Assembly (NCBI GenBank): GCA_010279815.1
Contig: QEOQ01000192.1
Coordinates: 433,082 to 497,081 of the forward strand
DNA: 64,000 nucleotides
Direction of reading: 5' to 3'
From: Brachionus plicatilis
Lineage: Eukaryota; Rotifera; Eurotatoria; Ploima; Brachionidae
Both the position numbers and the translations under genes were made by a program. Under the pieces are notes generated by a model. That model was not told the DNA's origin and searched no databases. It worked only from the letters and a program-made list of their open reading frames with translations. Shown piece after piece: positions 29,001-35,989 of the stretch (within the stretch, counting starts at the first letter, position 1; every line of letters starts with the position of its first letter).

Positions 29001-29840
29001 AAATTCAAATACAAATTGAACAAAAATTCTTCCTTTTTTGATGAATTAAAATTAAAGTAAATAAAATGTACTTAAAAAAAATACTGCAACAAAGTGCAAC
29101 ATACCTTTATTAAAGTAAAATAATTTTTCCCATGTTTTAATAAGACAAAAAATAAAATACCAATAAGATTTAAATTGATTATTGGTTTAATTTAATAAAA
29201 AAAAGAAAATAATGATTTTATTTTAAGTAAAAAAAGGTGAAACAAACAATGTTGCACTTTGTTGCAGTATTTTTTTAAGTAAATTTTATTTACTTTAATT
29301 TTAATTCATCAAAAAAGGAAGAATTTTTGTTCAATTTGTATTTAAATTTCACAATATACTAAAAATAAAGCGCAGACAAAAAATGAATCCACTTACAGTA
29401 TTGACTGCTTCAGCATAGCTTTCCTTGAGCCGATCGAGCTCTTTTTGTACCAGAACCATACTGTCGTCTTTGTGCCGCATCTCTCGCTCATAGCTCTCAA
29501 TGCTCACATTCAACTGGTTGACTTTTTTTTCCAAAATTTTGACCTGTGCATTGGACTTTTGCAGTTTGGCCTCCAATTTAGAGACTCTACAATTGGCTTC
29601 TTTTTCCAATTCATCAATGGTCTGCACAAGAACATCATTTTGTTCGAGCAAGTCTTTGACATAAGATTCCAGTGTTTTGCACTTTAACCTCACGGTCTCC
29701 TCGTTCAGGGGTTCCTGAAGATCCAGCTTTTTGAGCTTATTGTGGTACAAGAGCTTGAACTCGTCGATTAGGCCCTGCATCTGCATGCTGGTGCTTATGC
29801 TGCGACTCGAGCTGCTCGATTTGATAGATGTGTCCGACAT
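2015..29840 (-). CDS. Giant coiled-coil protein, 24 exons
   Basis: Exons (minus): 29840-29397, 22447-22373, 22326-22204, 22154-22113, 22062-21754, 18389-17766, 17713-17651, 17531-17448, 17392-17309, 17252-17178, 15487-14678, 14610-14557, 13098-12931, 12884-12789, 11398-11315, 11268-10144, 8211-7633, 6679-5672, 5616-5533, 3352-3185, 3123-2422, 2370-2341, 2221-2144, 2077-2015. All joins are phase 0 with AG acceptors; donors are GT except GC after 12931. The product is about 2,320 residues. It starts MSDTSIKSSSSSRS, a short Ser-rich head, and is then almost wholly heptad-rich Glu/Lys/Gln/Leu coiled coil. It ends in a Ser/Thr-rich tail (DSPDIGYTSSPSRS) and WRNGN-stop. No catalytic domain is visible. 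Such proteins are typically cytoskeletal, centrosomal or ciliary scaffolds, but I do not recognise the family. Small exons may be missing, especially in the 7-kb first intron and between 21754 and 18389. Confidence 0.85.
3497..4207. repeat. Foldback element, interrupted by a retroelement
   Basis: The outer arm at about 3497-3562 (AAAACTTCCAATACA...ATAACTT) is repeated inverted at about 4139-4207. An inner arm pair follows: about 3940-4003 (TGTCAAAAACTTGTTCT, AACAACTGTTGTTTTACC) against about 4075-4152. Arm identity looks high but imperfect, typical of a MITE or foldback transposon. It lies in an intron of the coiled-coil gene. The left side is split by the insertion at 3596-3908. Confidence 0.75.
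3596..3908 (-). mobile_element. 5'-truncated retroelement tail with 12-bp target duplication
   Basis: AAGATCTTTATT occurs at 3584-3595 and again at 3909-3920, bracketing a 313-base segment. Read on the minus strand the segment begins in C-rich DNA (CCACATCCCACC) and ends in an AAT microsatellite. That is the pattern of a truncated non-LTR or SINE-like copy. No ORF is present. The words around GAGTTTGGCTTTATA recur at about 48300, suggesting a dispersed family. Confidence 0.65.
4823..4895 (-). mobile_element. Non-LTR retrotransposon 3' tail remnant
   Basis: Read on the minus strand this is GGAGCTACCATAGG, then an 8-9-bp imperfect stem (AGGTGACCT/AGGCCACCT), then GTAGCTTATATATAT. The same GCTACYATAG start and TGTAGCTTATTATT end occur at 53481-53553, and a related tail ends the element at 1138-1226. 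It is therefore read as the 3' end of the same retrotransposon family. No coding part remains. Confidence 0.55.
4980..5520. repeat. Dispersed repeat, copy 1 (about 5053-5465)
   Basis: The segment from about 5053 (CCATAGATTTGTTCAGAATT) to about 5465 recurs in direct orientation at about 31668-32105. Long matched words include TTTTATGCTCTTTCA and GACGTAGTTTAC. No ORF or terminal repeats were noticed. It sits in an intron of the coiled-coil gene. Confidence 0.75.
6845..7570. repeat. Two-copy intronic repeat split by a MITE
   Basis: A unit of about 107 bases at 6845-6952 (ATTTTATTTTTTACTGGACC ... CTTTGGCTCAGACTTA) is repeated with substitutions at about 7465-7570 (ACTAGGCCGCC ... CTTTGGCTCGGAATTA). 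The MITE at 6960-7437 sits between the copies. Shorter variants of the GTCCGGACTTTT word lie around 6745-6790. The function is unknown. Confidence 0.65.
6960..7437. mobile_element. Tc1/mariner-type MITE with long inverted repeats
   Basis: The element begins CAGTGCCGATTTGACAAGT and ends with its reverse complement (ACTTGTCAAATCGGCACTG), flanked by TA on both sides (6958-6959, 7438-7439). CAGT ends and a TA duplication are typical of Tc1/mariner. Nearly the whole 478 bases fold back on themselves. It is non-coding: the open frame at 6953-7192 is a by-product of the palindrome. It lies in an intron of the coiled-coil gene. Confidence 0.85.
8459..8518. repeat. 16-bp perfect hairpin in an intron
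   Basis: TTAAAGATGTTCAGGT at 8459-8474 is followed, after a 28-base loop, by its exact complement at 8503-8518. The arms are more GC-balanced than the surrounding intron. A transposon relic or a structured intronic RNA are both possible; it is short for a typical pre-miRNA. Confidence 0.7.
9711..9740 (-). mobile_element. Relic of a retrotransposon 3' tail
   Basis: The word GAGCTAAAGCTCCTTCAGATT here also occurs at 61476-61496, at the 3' end of the large minus-strand non-LTR element. It contains the short inverted pair GAGCT/AGCTC. Only this tail is recognisable. Confidence 0.45.
12929..12931 (-). other. GC-AG intron donor in the coiled-coil gene
   Basis: The exon 13098-12931 ends in AAA GAA and is followed by GCAAGT, the consensus of rare GC donors. 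Using the GC keeps phase 0 into the next exon at 12884 (TGC TCG CAA AAG...). The nearest GT donor, one step downstream, would give phase 1 and read into a TGA within five codons of the next exon. Confidence 0.7.
19266..19521 (-). other. Exon-like segment of uncertain ownership
   Basis: Read on the minus strand, 19521-19421 is open between a TTTTTTTAG acceptor and an AAG|GTAAAT donor and gives SSLDLLVKSCCESLLFF and PKLESLSFK. After a TTTTTATCCAG acceptor, a second open piece from 19266 reads GLEDEKTVFQLPDEFK. The pattern is not coiled coil. It entered here as a phase-1 piece, so it does not fit the phase-0 series around it. It could be a relic of another gene inside the intron, or an alternative exon. 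Confidence 0.3.
21117..21175 (-). other. Candidate 59-base exon of the coiled-coil gene
   Basis: On the minus strand this lies between an ATTTTAG acceptor and an AAAAG|GTAGCA donor and reads IRFGPRTEINKHLTNEK. It is richer in GC than its surroundings. To join it, exon 22062-21754 would need its alternative donor (GGAGTGA|GTTAAC, phase 1). All other joins are phase 0, so this is tentative. Confidence 0.35.
22560..24540. other. Large first intron, proximal part: no gene seen
   Basis: This is the 3' part of the 7-kb intron between exons 29397 and 22447. It is mostly A/T homopolymer. A 10-bp hairpin (TATATCATTC/GAATGATATA) lies near 24124-24149. A few GC-richer patches at 22690-22920 have no consistent reading frame. 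Confidence 0.45.
24540..25725 (+). mobile_element. MULE-type transposon remnant
   Basis: The transposase fragment at 24810-25406 is flanked by related sequence in opposite orientation. The left side has AAAATAATAACTTTATTGTAA at about 24599-24619 and a direct repeat of that unit at about 24716-24765. The right side has its complement TTACAATAAAGTTATTATTTT at about 25507-25527, plus further variants to 25690. Long terminal inverted regions are typical of Mutator-like elements. The exact ends and target duplication could not be fixed. It lies in intron 1 of the coiled-coil gene on the opposite strand. Confidence 0.6.
24810..25406 (+). pseudogene. MULE transposase C-terminus with SWIM zinc finger
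   Basis: The frame is open from a stop at 24807 and has no initiating Met until 24924, so the N-terminus and DDE core are gone. Near residues 148-165 the motif C-x-C-x8-C-x-H (CTCSYYLRNYFCYH) is a SWIM zinc finger, found C-terminal to MULE transposase domains. The tail KRGRKANAA is basic. Immediately after the TAA stop (25404-25406) the same frame reads ALVRQ-stop, so the present stop may be a late nonsense change. Confidence 0.7.
25727..27713. other. AT-rich intronic stretch, nothing recognised
   Basis: This part of intron 1 of the coiled-coil gene holds only short accidental frames. No coding segment or clear inverted repeat was noticed. Confidence 0.45.
27714..28034. mobile_element. MITE with AAGTC-rich inverted ends, 6-bp duplication
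   Basis: The ends GCAGAGTTGTTC(A/C)TCAAGTC are inverted copies at 27714 and 28034. ATTTTA flanks both sides (27708-27713 and 28035-28040). Inside each end are tandem AAGTC/GACTT words. Similar AAGTC arrays at 51570-51640, 51800-51920 and 56820-56880 (ending in ACAACTCTGCA) look like decayed relatives. No ORF of its own. Confidence 0.8.
28260..28680. repeat. TTTACGTAAA-rich degenerate repeat
   Basis: Many variants of TTTACGTAAAATTACG occur on both strands here. The same words occur inside the MITE at 6960-7437 and near 37440-37500 and 40880-40910. It looks like a decayed relative of that MITE family, but the ends could not be fixed. Confidence 0.45.
28994..29356. mobile_element. Foldback MITE with about 108-bp arms
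   Basis: The left arm at 28994-29102 and right arm at 29249-29356 are near-perfect inverted copies (TATTGTGAAATT at the tips, ATACTGCAACAAAGTGCAAC at the inner end). The spacer is about 146 bases. The word GAATTTTTGTTCAATTTGTATT from the arm recurs at about 41493 and, with changes, at 56740, so it marks a family. The right edge lies only 41 bases from the 5' end of intron 1 of the coiled-coil gene. Frames at 28860-29060 belong to the repeat. Confidence 0.85.
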
Positions 29841-30640
29841 TAGTGGAAAATTTTATGAAATTTTAGTTTCGGTGTTTAGTGCGAACGTTGGCTTGAATGG
29901 ATTTTTTGTTCGAATTTTTTGCTTTATTAATTACGGTCGTCATGGCAACCGCGGACCGTAACAATGCGATTTGAAATAACAAACTCGTCTAAATATTAAC
30001 CTGGTCTTGGATTGGCATTTCAGTCTTCTTTTTTTTGTGTTGTTGTTGAGAGTAGATTATTAATAAATTATTAAGAAAGCACTTACATTTTTTTTTCGAA
30101 TGATAAATCTCGAGATTGTTTAACCTAATTTTTAGAGCTTTTTTAAATATCTGGTGTCGCTGCTGACTCTTGATCTATGCCAATTATTTCTGTCCTGAGA
30201 CAAAATTTCTTGTTTACATTGTTAAAGGCTTTCGAGCCTGTTTAATTGGCATTCAATTTAAAATTTACACTTCAATTGGGGCCTATGGCTAAAAGTTAAT
30301 TTTATTCAAATTTTGATATTTTAAAAAGTTTTTATTTAGCTACAAAATAAATAAAAATAAATGTTTAATCATTGTTTGATTTTTTAGAAAATATAAAAAT
30401 TTTAGAACAAATATTTGACTGATTAAAAAATTTTTTTTTTTCAAATACTTTTGGAATGCAGACGGAAATAGCGAACACTAAATAAAAAAAAATATTATCA
30501 ATTTTTGATTTACACTAGAATTAATTAATTTTTTTTAAAATTCTAAATCAATTTATTTTTTAGCAGCGTCTAAATTACTTAAAAATTCTTTCGCATTAAT
30601 CGTGGAAATTATCTAAAAATACCTTAAAACAAATTTACTT
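29841..30640. other. 5' flank of the coiled-coil gene
   Basis: The first 150-200 bases upstream of the ATG at 29840 are clearly less AT-rich, with GTCATGGCAACCGCGGACCG at 29938-29957. GTTGCCATGGC-type words resemble the X-box half-sites bound by RFX factors at ciliary genes, so this is a plausible promoter. The rest of the stretch shows nothing recognisable. Confidence 0.4.
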
Positions 30641-30649
30641 TGGTCTTGT

Positions 30650-31255
30650 ACGATCGGTGCTAGACTATTCTTCTATTACCAAGATTATCTGCAACAAATC
30701 TAAAAGAGTTACAGAGAATTCAAAATTGTGCTATTAAGGTAATTTATAAGTTAGATTATCGAGAAAAAACTCAAAACATTCATAGAGTAGCAGGCATTAA
30801 AGTTCTAAAGGATAGATTTAGGGAACTAAATGGAAATTACTCAAATGCTTCGATTCAGAATAAAAAACCATCAATAAATTACTTAATAAACGAGTTTAAA
30901 CTTTTTAAAAGAGGTAGAAATCAAAAACTTAAATTTGATTCTATTCTTTGTAATCAAAAAATGCAGCAGTAAAAGGAAAAAATAGCTAAAGAAAAAATGC
31001 TTAAATTGTGTACAATTCTTTCTCTTTTTTTATTTTTGTTTTTCTAAATATTTACTTTTATTTATTTTTTTATTTTTTTTCTCTTGCTTTTCTCTTGCTT
31101 TTCTTTTTCCTTCTTATTTTTTTTTAAATAAATATAAAAAAGAAGTTTTTTTAAATAACGAACGTATATAATAATATACATTTTTTTTTTTTGAGACAGT
31201 ATTCATGAGCTTGGCAAAGGAGCGAAAGCTCGAGCCATTATTTATTTATTCATAT
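30650..31255 (+). mobile_element. 5'-truncated non-LTR retrotransposon, second family
   Basis: The plus-strand frame from about 30676 to a stop at 30970-30972 reads LKELQRIQNCAIKVIYKLDY and then HRVAGIKVLKDRFRELN. This is the post-catalytic C-terminal region of a non-LTR reverse transcriptase. A pyrimidine-rich 3' UTR follows, then an inverted pair (GAGCT...AGCTC near 31207-31231) and an ATTT-rich tail. The catalytic core is missing. It differs in sequence from the copies at 230 and 33740. Confidence 0.7.
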
Positions 31256-31261
31256 ATTTTT

Positions 31262-31530
31262 TAAATAAAGACGTTTATAATCATCATATAAAAAATCATT
31301 TATATTTAAATTTGACAATGGTACCCAATTATACTTAAACCATATGTCTTGGATTTCTTCATACTTTAGATTTCTGATACTTTGATGGACTTTTTCAAAA
31401 CCTATCATGTCCGACATGATAGGTTTTGATAAAGTAACGACTAATGAATTTTTCTTTTTCCTCTTCTAAAAAAATCAACTTTATCATCAACATCATCAGC
31501 GTTGGTTTCTCGAGATATTTTTGGCTTAAT
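31262..31530 (-). pseudogene. Unidentified frame-shifted ORF fragment
   Basis: On the minus strand two overlapping frames give ISRETNADDVDDKVDFFRRG and then, one frame over, SLVVTLSKPIMSDMIGFEK, IRNLKYEEIQDIWFKYNWVP and a stop near 31262. The layout is faintly like the nucleic-acid-binding part of retrotransposon ORF1 proteins, but I do not recognise it. The palindrome at 31395-31429 lies inside it. Confidence 0.3.
31395..31429. repeat. 35-base palindrome
   Basis: The two 17-base arms (TCAAAACCTATCATGTC and its complement) surround a single central C at 31412. One mismatch outward, the symmetry continues a few bases more. It may be a palindromic protein-binding site or a by-product of the decayed ORF it lies in. 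Confidence 0.7.
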
Positions 31531-31667
31531 TTATTTTAAATTTTAAATACAGTACAATTTAAAACTAACTTGTATATTTCTTTTCCTCAACTTTTCCTCA
31601 ACTCTTCCTCAACTCAACTCGACAAATCACATGATTTCGATACTTTTTTTAAATAAAATAAAAAATA

Positions 31668-32105
31668 AATTCAAAAAAGTAAAACCATAGATTTGTTCAG
31701 AATTTTGTCTAGTTTTGTTTAAAATAAAAGTGGTTTATTAAGTAATCCCTTGGACTAAATACGATTTAACTGAAAAAAAGTATTCTTTTTGGCTTTTTTT
31801 CAATAATTGAAAATTGGCACACCCTTTTTTTAAAACAAAACTATATAACAGGAAGTAGAAAATTTTATGCTCTTTCAGAATATATATAATTTAAAAAAAG
31901 ATTTTAATTTTATCTTTGAGTAATTGAGTCTGAAAGACCTACAACTTTTTAAAGGGTTAGTTCTTATTAGACACCTGGATATAAATTATTTTTTTTAGTC
32001 CCACAAAAAAAATGAATTTTAGGGTTTCAAAGGACGTAGTTTACGAATTTAAAGTCAAAAATTAGAAATTCAGATAGCACTTAAGCCTTGAATTTCTGGA
32101 ACCTT
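31668..32105. repeat. Dispersed repeat, copy 2
   Basis: This matches about 5053-5465 in the same orientation along most of its length, starting at CCATAGATTTGTTCAGAATT and ending near the GAATTTCT words. There are many small indels. It abuts the left TTAA of the piggyBac-like element by about 30 bases. No coding content is seen. Confidence 0.75.
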
Positions 32106-32138
32106 AGAATGCTTATATTAAACTTTAGACTTTATTAA

Positions 32139-32769
32139 CACTAGAAATGCCAAGCGGTCAAAATGACCGCTTTTACGATTTTTAAGGACTATAACTCTTA
32201 AAATAAATAAGATTATCACTCCAATTTTTGTCTACCCTAATAATTTTATCTAAATTTTTATTTTCTTTATAATACTGACATTCATGATGATATATTTTCG
32301 GAAAATCTATTGTGTATACCTAGAAGTACTAGGCGGTCAAAATGACCGCTTTTAATCATTTTAACTTAAAACTTGCCAATTACTTATTTTTTTTCTTATT
32401 TTTTTTCACTAAGTAAATTTTTTAATATATTTTATGAAAATATGCTTAAAAGTAACTCTTTTTTTGCATTTAATTTGAAATAATACTTGAAATCAAGTTA
32501 CAACTATATTTGAATTTTTGCCTTTTTTATTTAACCAACTTTGATTTTTTTGAATAATTTAAACAAAAATGGATAGTCGTCGTATATCTTATGTCAACGC
32601 AAGAGAAAACATAAGTTCTTTAGCTGATATTGGGACTGATGAGTCAGATGCTGGTTCCGAATACAATGACGAACATTTTTCTGAATTAATTTTTAAGCAA
32701 TTTAAGATAAGCGGTCATTTTGACCGCTCTTGGCATTTCTAGTTATAAAATTTTTTGGCATTTCTAGTG
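32139..32769 (+). mobile_element. Internally deleted piggyBac-like element
   Basis: The ends are CACTAGAAATGCC and GGCATTTCTAGTG, each next to TTAA (32135-32138 and 32770-32773), the target of piggyBac transposons. Palindromes of the type AAGCGGTCAAAATGACCGCTT occur at both ends and again at about 32332-32352. The right end is doubled: a second GGCATTTCTAG lies about 25 bases inside. Inside is only the start of a transposase. Another TTTCTAGTGTTAAATTT occurs at about 34532. Confidence 0.85.
32569..32742 (+). pseudogene. N-terminal stub of a piggyBac transposase
   Basis: This 57-codon ORF starts MDSRRISYVNARENISS and continues with an acidic DIGTDESDAGSEYNDEH stretch, like the acidic N-termini of piggyBac transposases. 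It then runs straight into the right-end palindrome and stops. The DDD catalytic domain and Cys-rich C-terminus are missing, so the element cannot move by itself. Confidence 0.65.
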
Positions 32770-32804
32770 TTAAATTTTAATTTAGAGGTAAACTTTATTA
32801 ATTT

Positions 32805-33640
32805 TAGTAGTAGTAGTAGAAGTAGTAGTTTTGACTGGCAAGCCAGCGAGTGTGCTGATAAGGCACACTAAGACAGCTGATGTGATTGATTGCTGCTCAT
32901 CCAGCAATCAATGCCTGCTTTAAAGCTGTTAACATTGGGGGCTTCAACTAATTCATTTGGCAGCGAGTTCCATATGTTAGCGGTTCTGTTGAAAAAAAAG
33001 TTATCTCTATGTTGGAGCCTCGAAATTTCTTTGATGTATTTGAAGCAGTGACCTCTTCCTTGGTTTTTTGTGATATTAAAATTGTTGCTTTTTTCAACCA
33101 ATTCTATTCCATGCATGAACTTGTATAATTGAATTAGATCACTTCTTTTTCTTCTTTCCACCAGTTAAAGACACAGGACGATTATTGCTTGCCGTTGATT
33201 TATCACCTTTTTTAAACAATGGAGTAATATTTGCTGATCTGAATTGTAATGGAAGCTGACTATTCGATAAAGATACTCTGAAAATCAAAGTTAAAGTAAC
33301 AGTAAAGGCTTCCGCACAGTTTTTAAGCAATTAACGGATGAAGCTTGTCTACACCACATGATTTATTTTGATTCAGGTCTTGTAATTTATTGAAAACCAT
33401 TTCATAAATGTCATTTGGTTCAATGTCAATATATTCTGACCAGTTTTCATTAAATTCTACTTCAAAAGGAGGAAGCTCACCATCTTGTTCAACAACAAAA
33501 ACATCTTGAAAACATTTATTTAGAAGATTTGATATCTCTTTCGGTTCTTGCGTTAATTCATTGTTTGAATTTTTTAATGCTTTGATTGATTCTTTGATTA
33601 CTTGTTGATCATTTAGGTATTTGTACAATAATTAGATTTT
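32805..33640 (-). mobile_element. Internally deleted CR1/jockey-like retrotransposon
   Basis: From 33628 the minus strand encodes the linker before the reverse transcriptase (EISNLLNKCFQDVF, LNQNKSCGVDKLHP). It shifts frame near 33325 and then gives the palm start LFKKGDKSTASNNRPVSLT. Within about 10 bases it jumps to RRKRSDLIQLYKFMHGIE and RTANIWNSLPNELVEAP of the C-terminus, so the catalytic middle is deleted. The stop is at 32868. The 3' tail has a perfect 7-bp stem (AGTGTGC/GCACACT) and ends in a TAC-type microsatellite at 32806-32829. Confidence 0.8.
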
Positions 33641-33739
33641 TAAAAATAATTTTTTAAATTTTTTTTAAAAGCAGCATAAAATTTTGAATAAAGTGTGAAA
33701 TTTTATCTTTTAAGTCTAAAACTTAAAATTCTTATTCCC

Positions 33740-34280
33740 AAGTCAAAGTAGTTTTACTTTTTTTCCTAAAAAAGTAAAACGACTTACAACGGAAAGCGAC
33801 TAAACTTCTAAGTTGTCTAAAAAATATTCCATATGAATCAAGGCTAAAGATTTTAAATTTGACAACCCTTGAAGAGAGGCGTAAAAGAGGTGATTTAATC
33901 CAAATGTACAAACTAGTCAAAGGTATGGAAAATATAAATTTAATAAATGGAATTAAATATGCAAAAATAACAACAGGACCAGCTGGTAGTTTAAGAAGAC
34001 ATGACAAAAGACTAGTAAGAGAACTGACCAAGAAGGGTCCTCATCATTTCAATTTCTTAACTAATAGGGTGGTGGACATATGGAATAGTTTGTCAACAAG
34101 AGCTGTAAATGCTGTTTCACTCAATAGTTTCAAGGCAATAATCGACAGAGAAGTTTTTGGTATGGATAAAAGCAAAGACTGCTAAGGGTCTTAATGGGCC
34201 AGGCACCATATTGGCGTTGGTATAGCGATCATTTTCGCTGTACAGCAGTTCACACTACTACTACTACTACTACTACTAAA
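33740..34280 (+). mobile_element. 5'-truncated CR1/jockey-like retrotransposon
   Basis: On the plus strand RKATKLLSCLKN leads into the ORF 33859-34185 (TLEERRKRGDLIQMYKLVKG, FLTNRVVDIWNSLSTRAV). The tail has a TAGCG/CGCTG pair near 34222-34241 and a CTA microsatellite at 34253-34278. It is arranged back-to-back with the minus-strand copy at 32805-33640, with their tails facing outward, but the sequences differ. The minus-strand frame 33732-34031 is a shadow. Confidence 0.8.
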
Positions 34281-34602
34281 GTCAAATTCAGAAATTACTT
34301 TGAATGTCATGAGTATATCAAAGTTAATGTTCAAAACTTCAGTTTATATTTTTGGATTAAAATTCTTTAAATGTAAATTTGCATCGTTTTAAAAAAGCAT
34401 TGAAAATAAAATAAAGAATTTATCTTAACTTAAAGAATAACCACTAAATAAAATATGAACATGAAATATTTTAAAATTTAAAGTCAATTTTTGACTTTTG
34501 ACCAACTCTGGTTAAATTTGTATTGATGTTTCTAGTGTTAAATTTTTTTTTCATTTTTTAGGAAGTTGATCAAAAAAAATATCCATAATTTTTGTACAAT
34601 TT

Positions 34603-34608
34603 TTTATT
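34603..34608 (-). terminator. Polyadenylation signal of RSPH14
   Basis: AATAAA on the minus strand lies about 47 bases after the RSPH14 stop codon, in an AT-rich 3' UTR. Confidence 0.5.
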
Positions 34609-34654
34609 AATCATTAATTAAAAAAATATATAAATAAATAAAAAAAAAAAAACT

Positions 34655-35785
34655 CTAAGGCTTCCAAGTAATAATTCGAACAGAAATGGCAGCATGCTTG
34701 GACACAATCGGCACTGGATCACTAATTAACTTTTTAATTTTTTCCACGTCTTCAAGAAGAGCTTTCCTGCCTTCAGGCGCTTCTGCCAAACACGTTATAG
34801 CCTTTAAAAAAAATTACTAAAAATTTTCAAAAAATAAAAAAAAATCACCTTTAACGCATTGACTCTCATTTCACTGAGACTATCATCTATTAGCGCAACT
34901 AGAGATGGAACAGCTCCAGCTTTAATGCATCCGTATTTGCCAGGCGTTGTGATAGCAATGGCTTCGATGGCCAGAGCAGCTTTGCATCTGACAACTGAGT
35001 CTTGATCTTTTAAAAGGCCTACCAGCAAAGCTATCGTCTCTAGTTTGAGGGCCTCATTTTTTCCCTCCAAAGGAATGCTCAGATCAAATATATCACGTGC
35101 TGCCTTAGCTCTGATTGTTTGCGATTCGTGCTTCAGCAAATTGGTAAAAACTTCCATCGCTTTGGCCTCCAGAGCTTGGCTGGTGTCTACTTGCATGCAA
35201 AAGTGTAGAGTATCTAAAATCAGGTCTCTAATGTCGTCCAGCTCGGTCTTCAATTTGTCCACCAGAGTTTTGATCAAATTTAAATTGACAATTCCTTCGG
35301 AGCCAAACGAAAACTCGGAAATCATCTCGACAGCTTTGTGCGAGTTTCTGCGAGCCATCACTTCTTTGTCGTCAAAGAGAACAGACAAATTTTTGACTAT
35401 GCCTTGATCGACAATGGCACGTCTGCCGTTCGAATTACAGCTCAAAACGTACAGGCACTCGGCCGATTTGTAGCGACAAAAGGCGTCCGAGTCGCTTAGC
35501 AACTCTTTTAAGGACTCGGGTATGTTTTCCTCAATGCAGGAGGCAATGTGTTCGGGATCGTGTAAATAATCACATAGTGATCTCAAGGCTCTTTGTCTTG
35601 TCAACAAAGTTGTTTTATTTTGAAGCTCTCGGTTCTAAAATTTGAGAAAAAAAAATAGTTTTATTGAACAGAGTAAGAAAAAGTTTTGGTACTAGTCGCG
35701 GCACTGCGCGGTCTCCAAATGCTAGTGGAGTGCGTGTTATGTCGATTTGGTTCGGATAATGATCTGGTATCAAACAGTTCGCCAT
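34655..35785 (-). CDS. RSPH14: Radial spoke head 14 homologue, armadillo repeats
   Basis: Exons (minus): 35785-35693, 35634-34849, 34801-34655, all phase 0, giving 341 residues, close to the usual length of about 350. The protein starts MANCLIPDHYPNQIDITRTP. It is built of armadillo/HEAT-like helical repeats, including LLTRQRALRSLCDYLHDPEH, the family signature LILDTLHFC, ISEFSFGSEGIV-type repeats, and a C-terminal LAEAPEGRKALLEDV block ending TWKP, as in the human protein. RSPH14 is an axonemal protein linked to the radial spokes of motile cilia, so the organism should have motile cilia or sperm. The join RAVPRL-NRELQ matches the family layout. No damage is seen. Confidence 0.93.
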
Positions 35786-35989
35786 TCTAATTCCCTACAA
35801 TATGTTTTAATTATTTTTTATAATTTTCTTCTTTATTTTTTTCAAATCTAAAATTAATAGTTTATCGGTTGTCATGGAAACAAAATGAACAGATTTGGCC
35901 TCTATTTGACAAGATTTTTTTTTAAAAAAATTATTTGATATTGGCAGTTTAGAGTTTGAGTAAGAGAAAATTTAAATTATTAAATGTAG

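Noticed and set aside
33732..34031. 99-codon minus-strand ORF with hydrophobic stretches
   Set aside because: Antisense shadow of the plus-strand reverse-transcriptase fragment.
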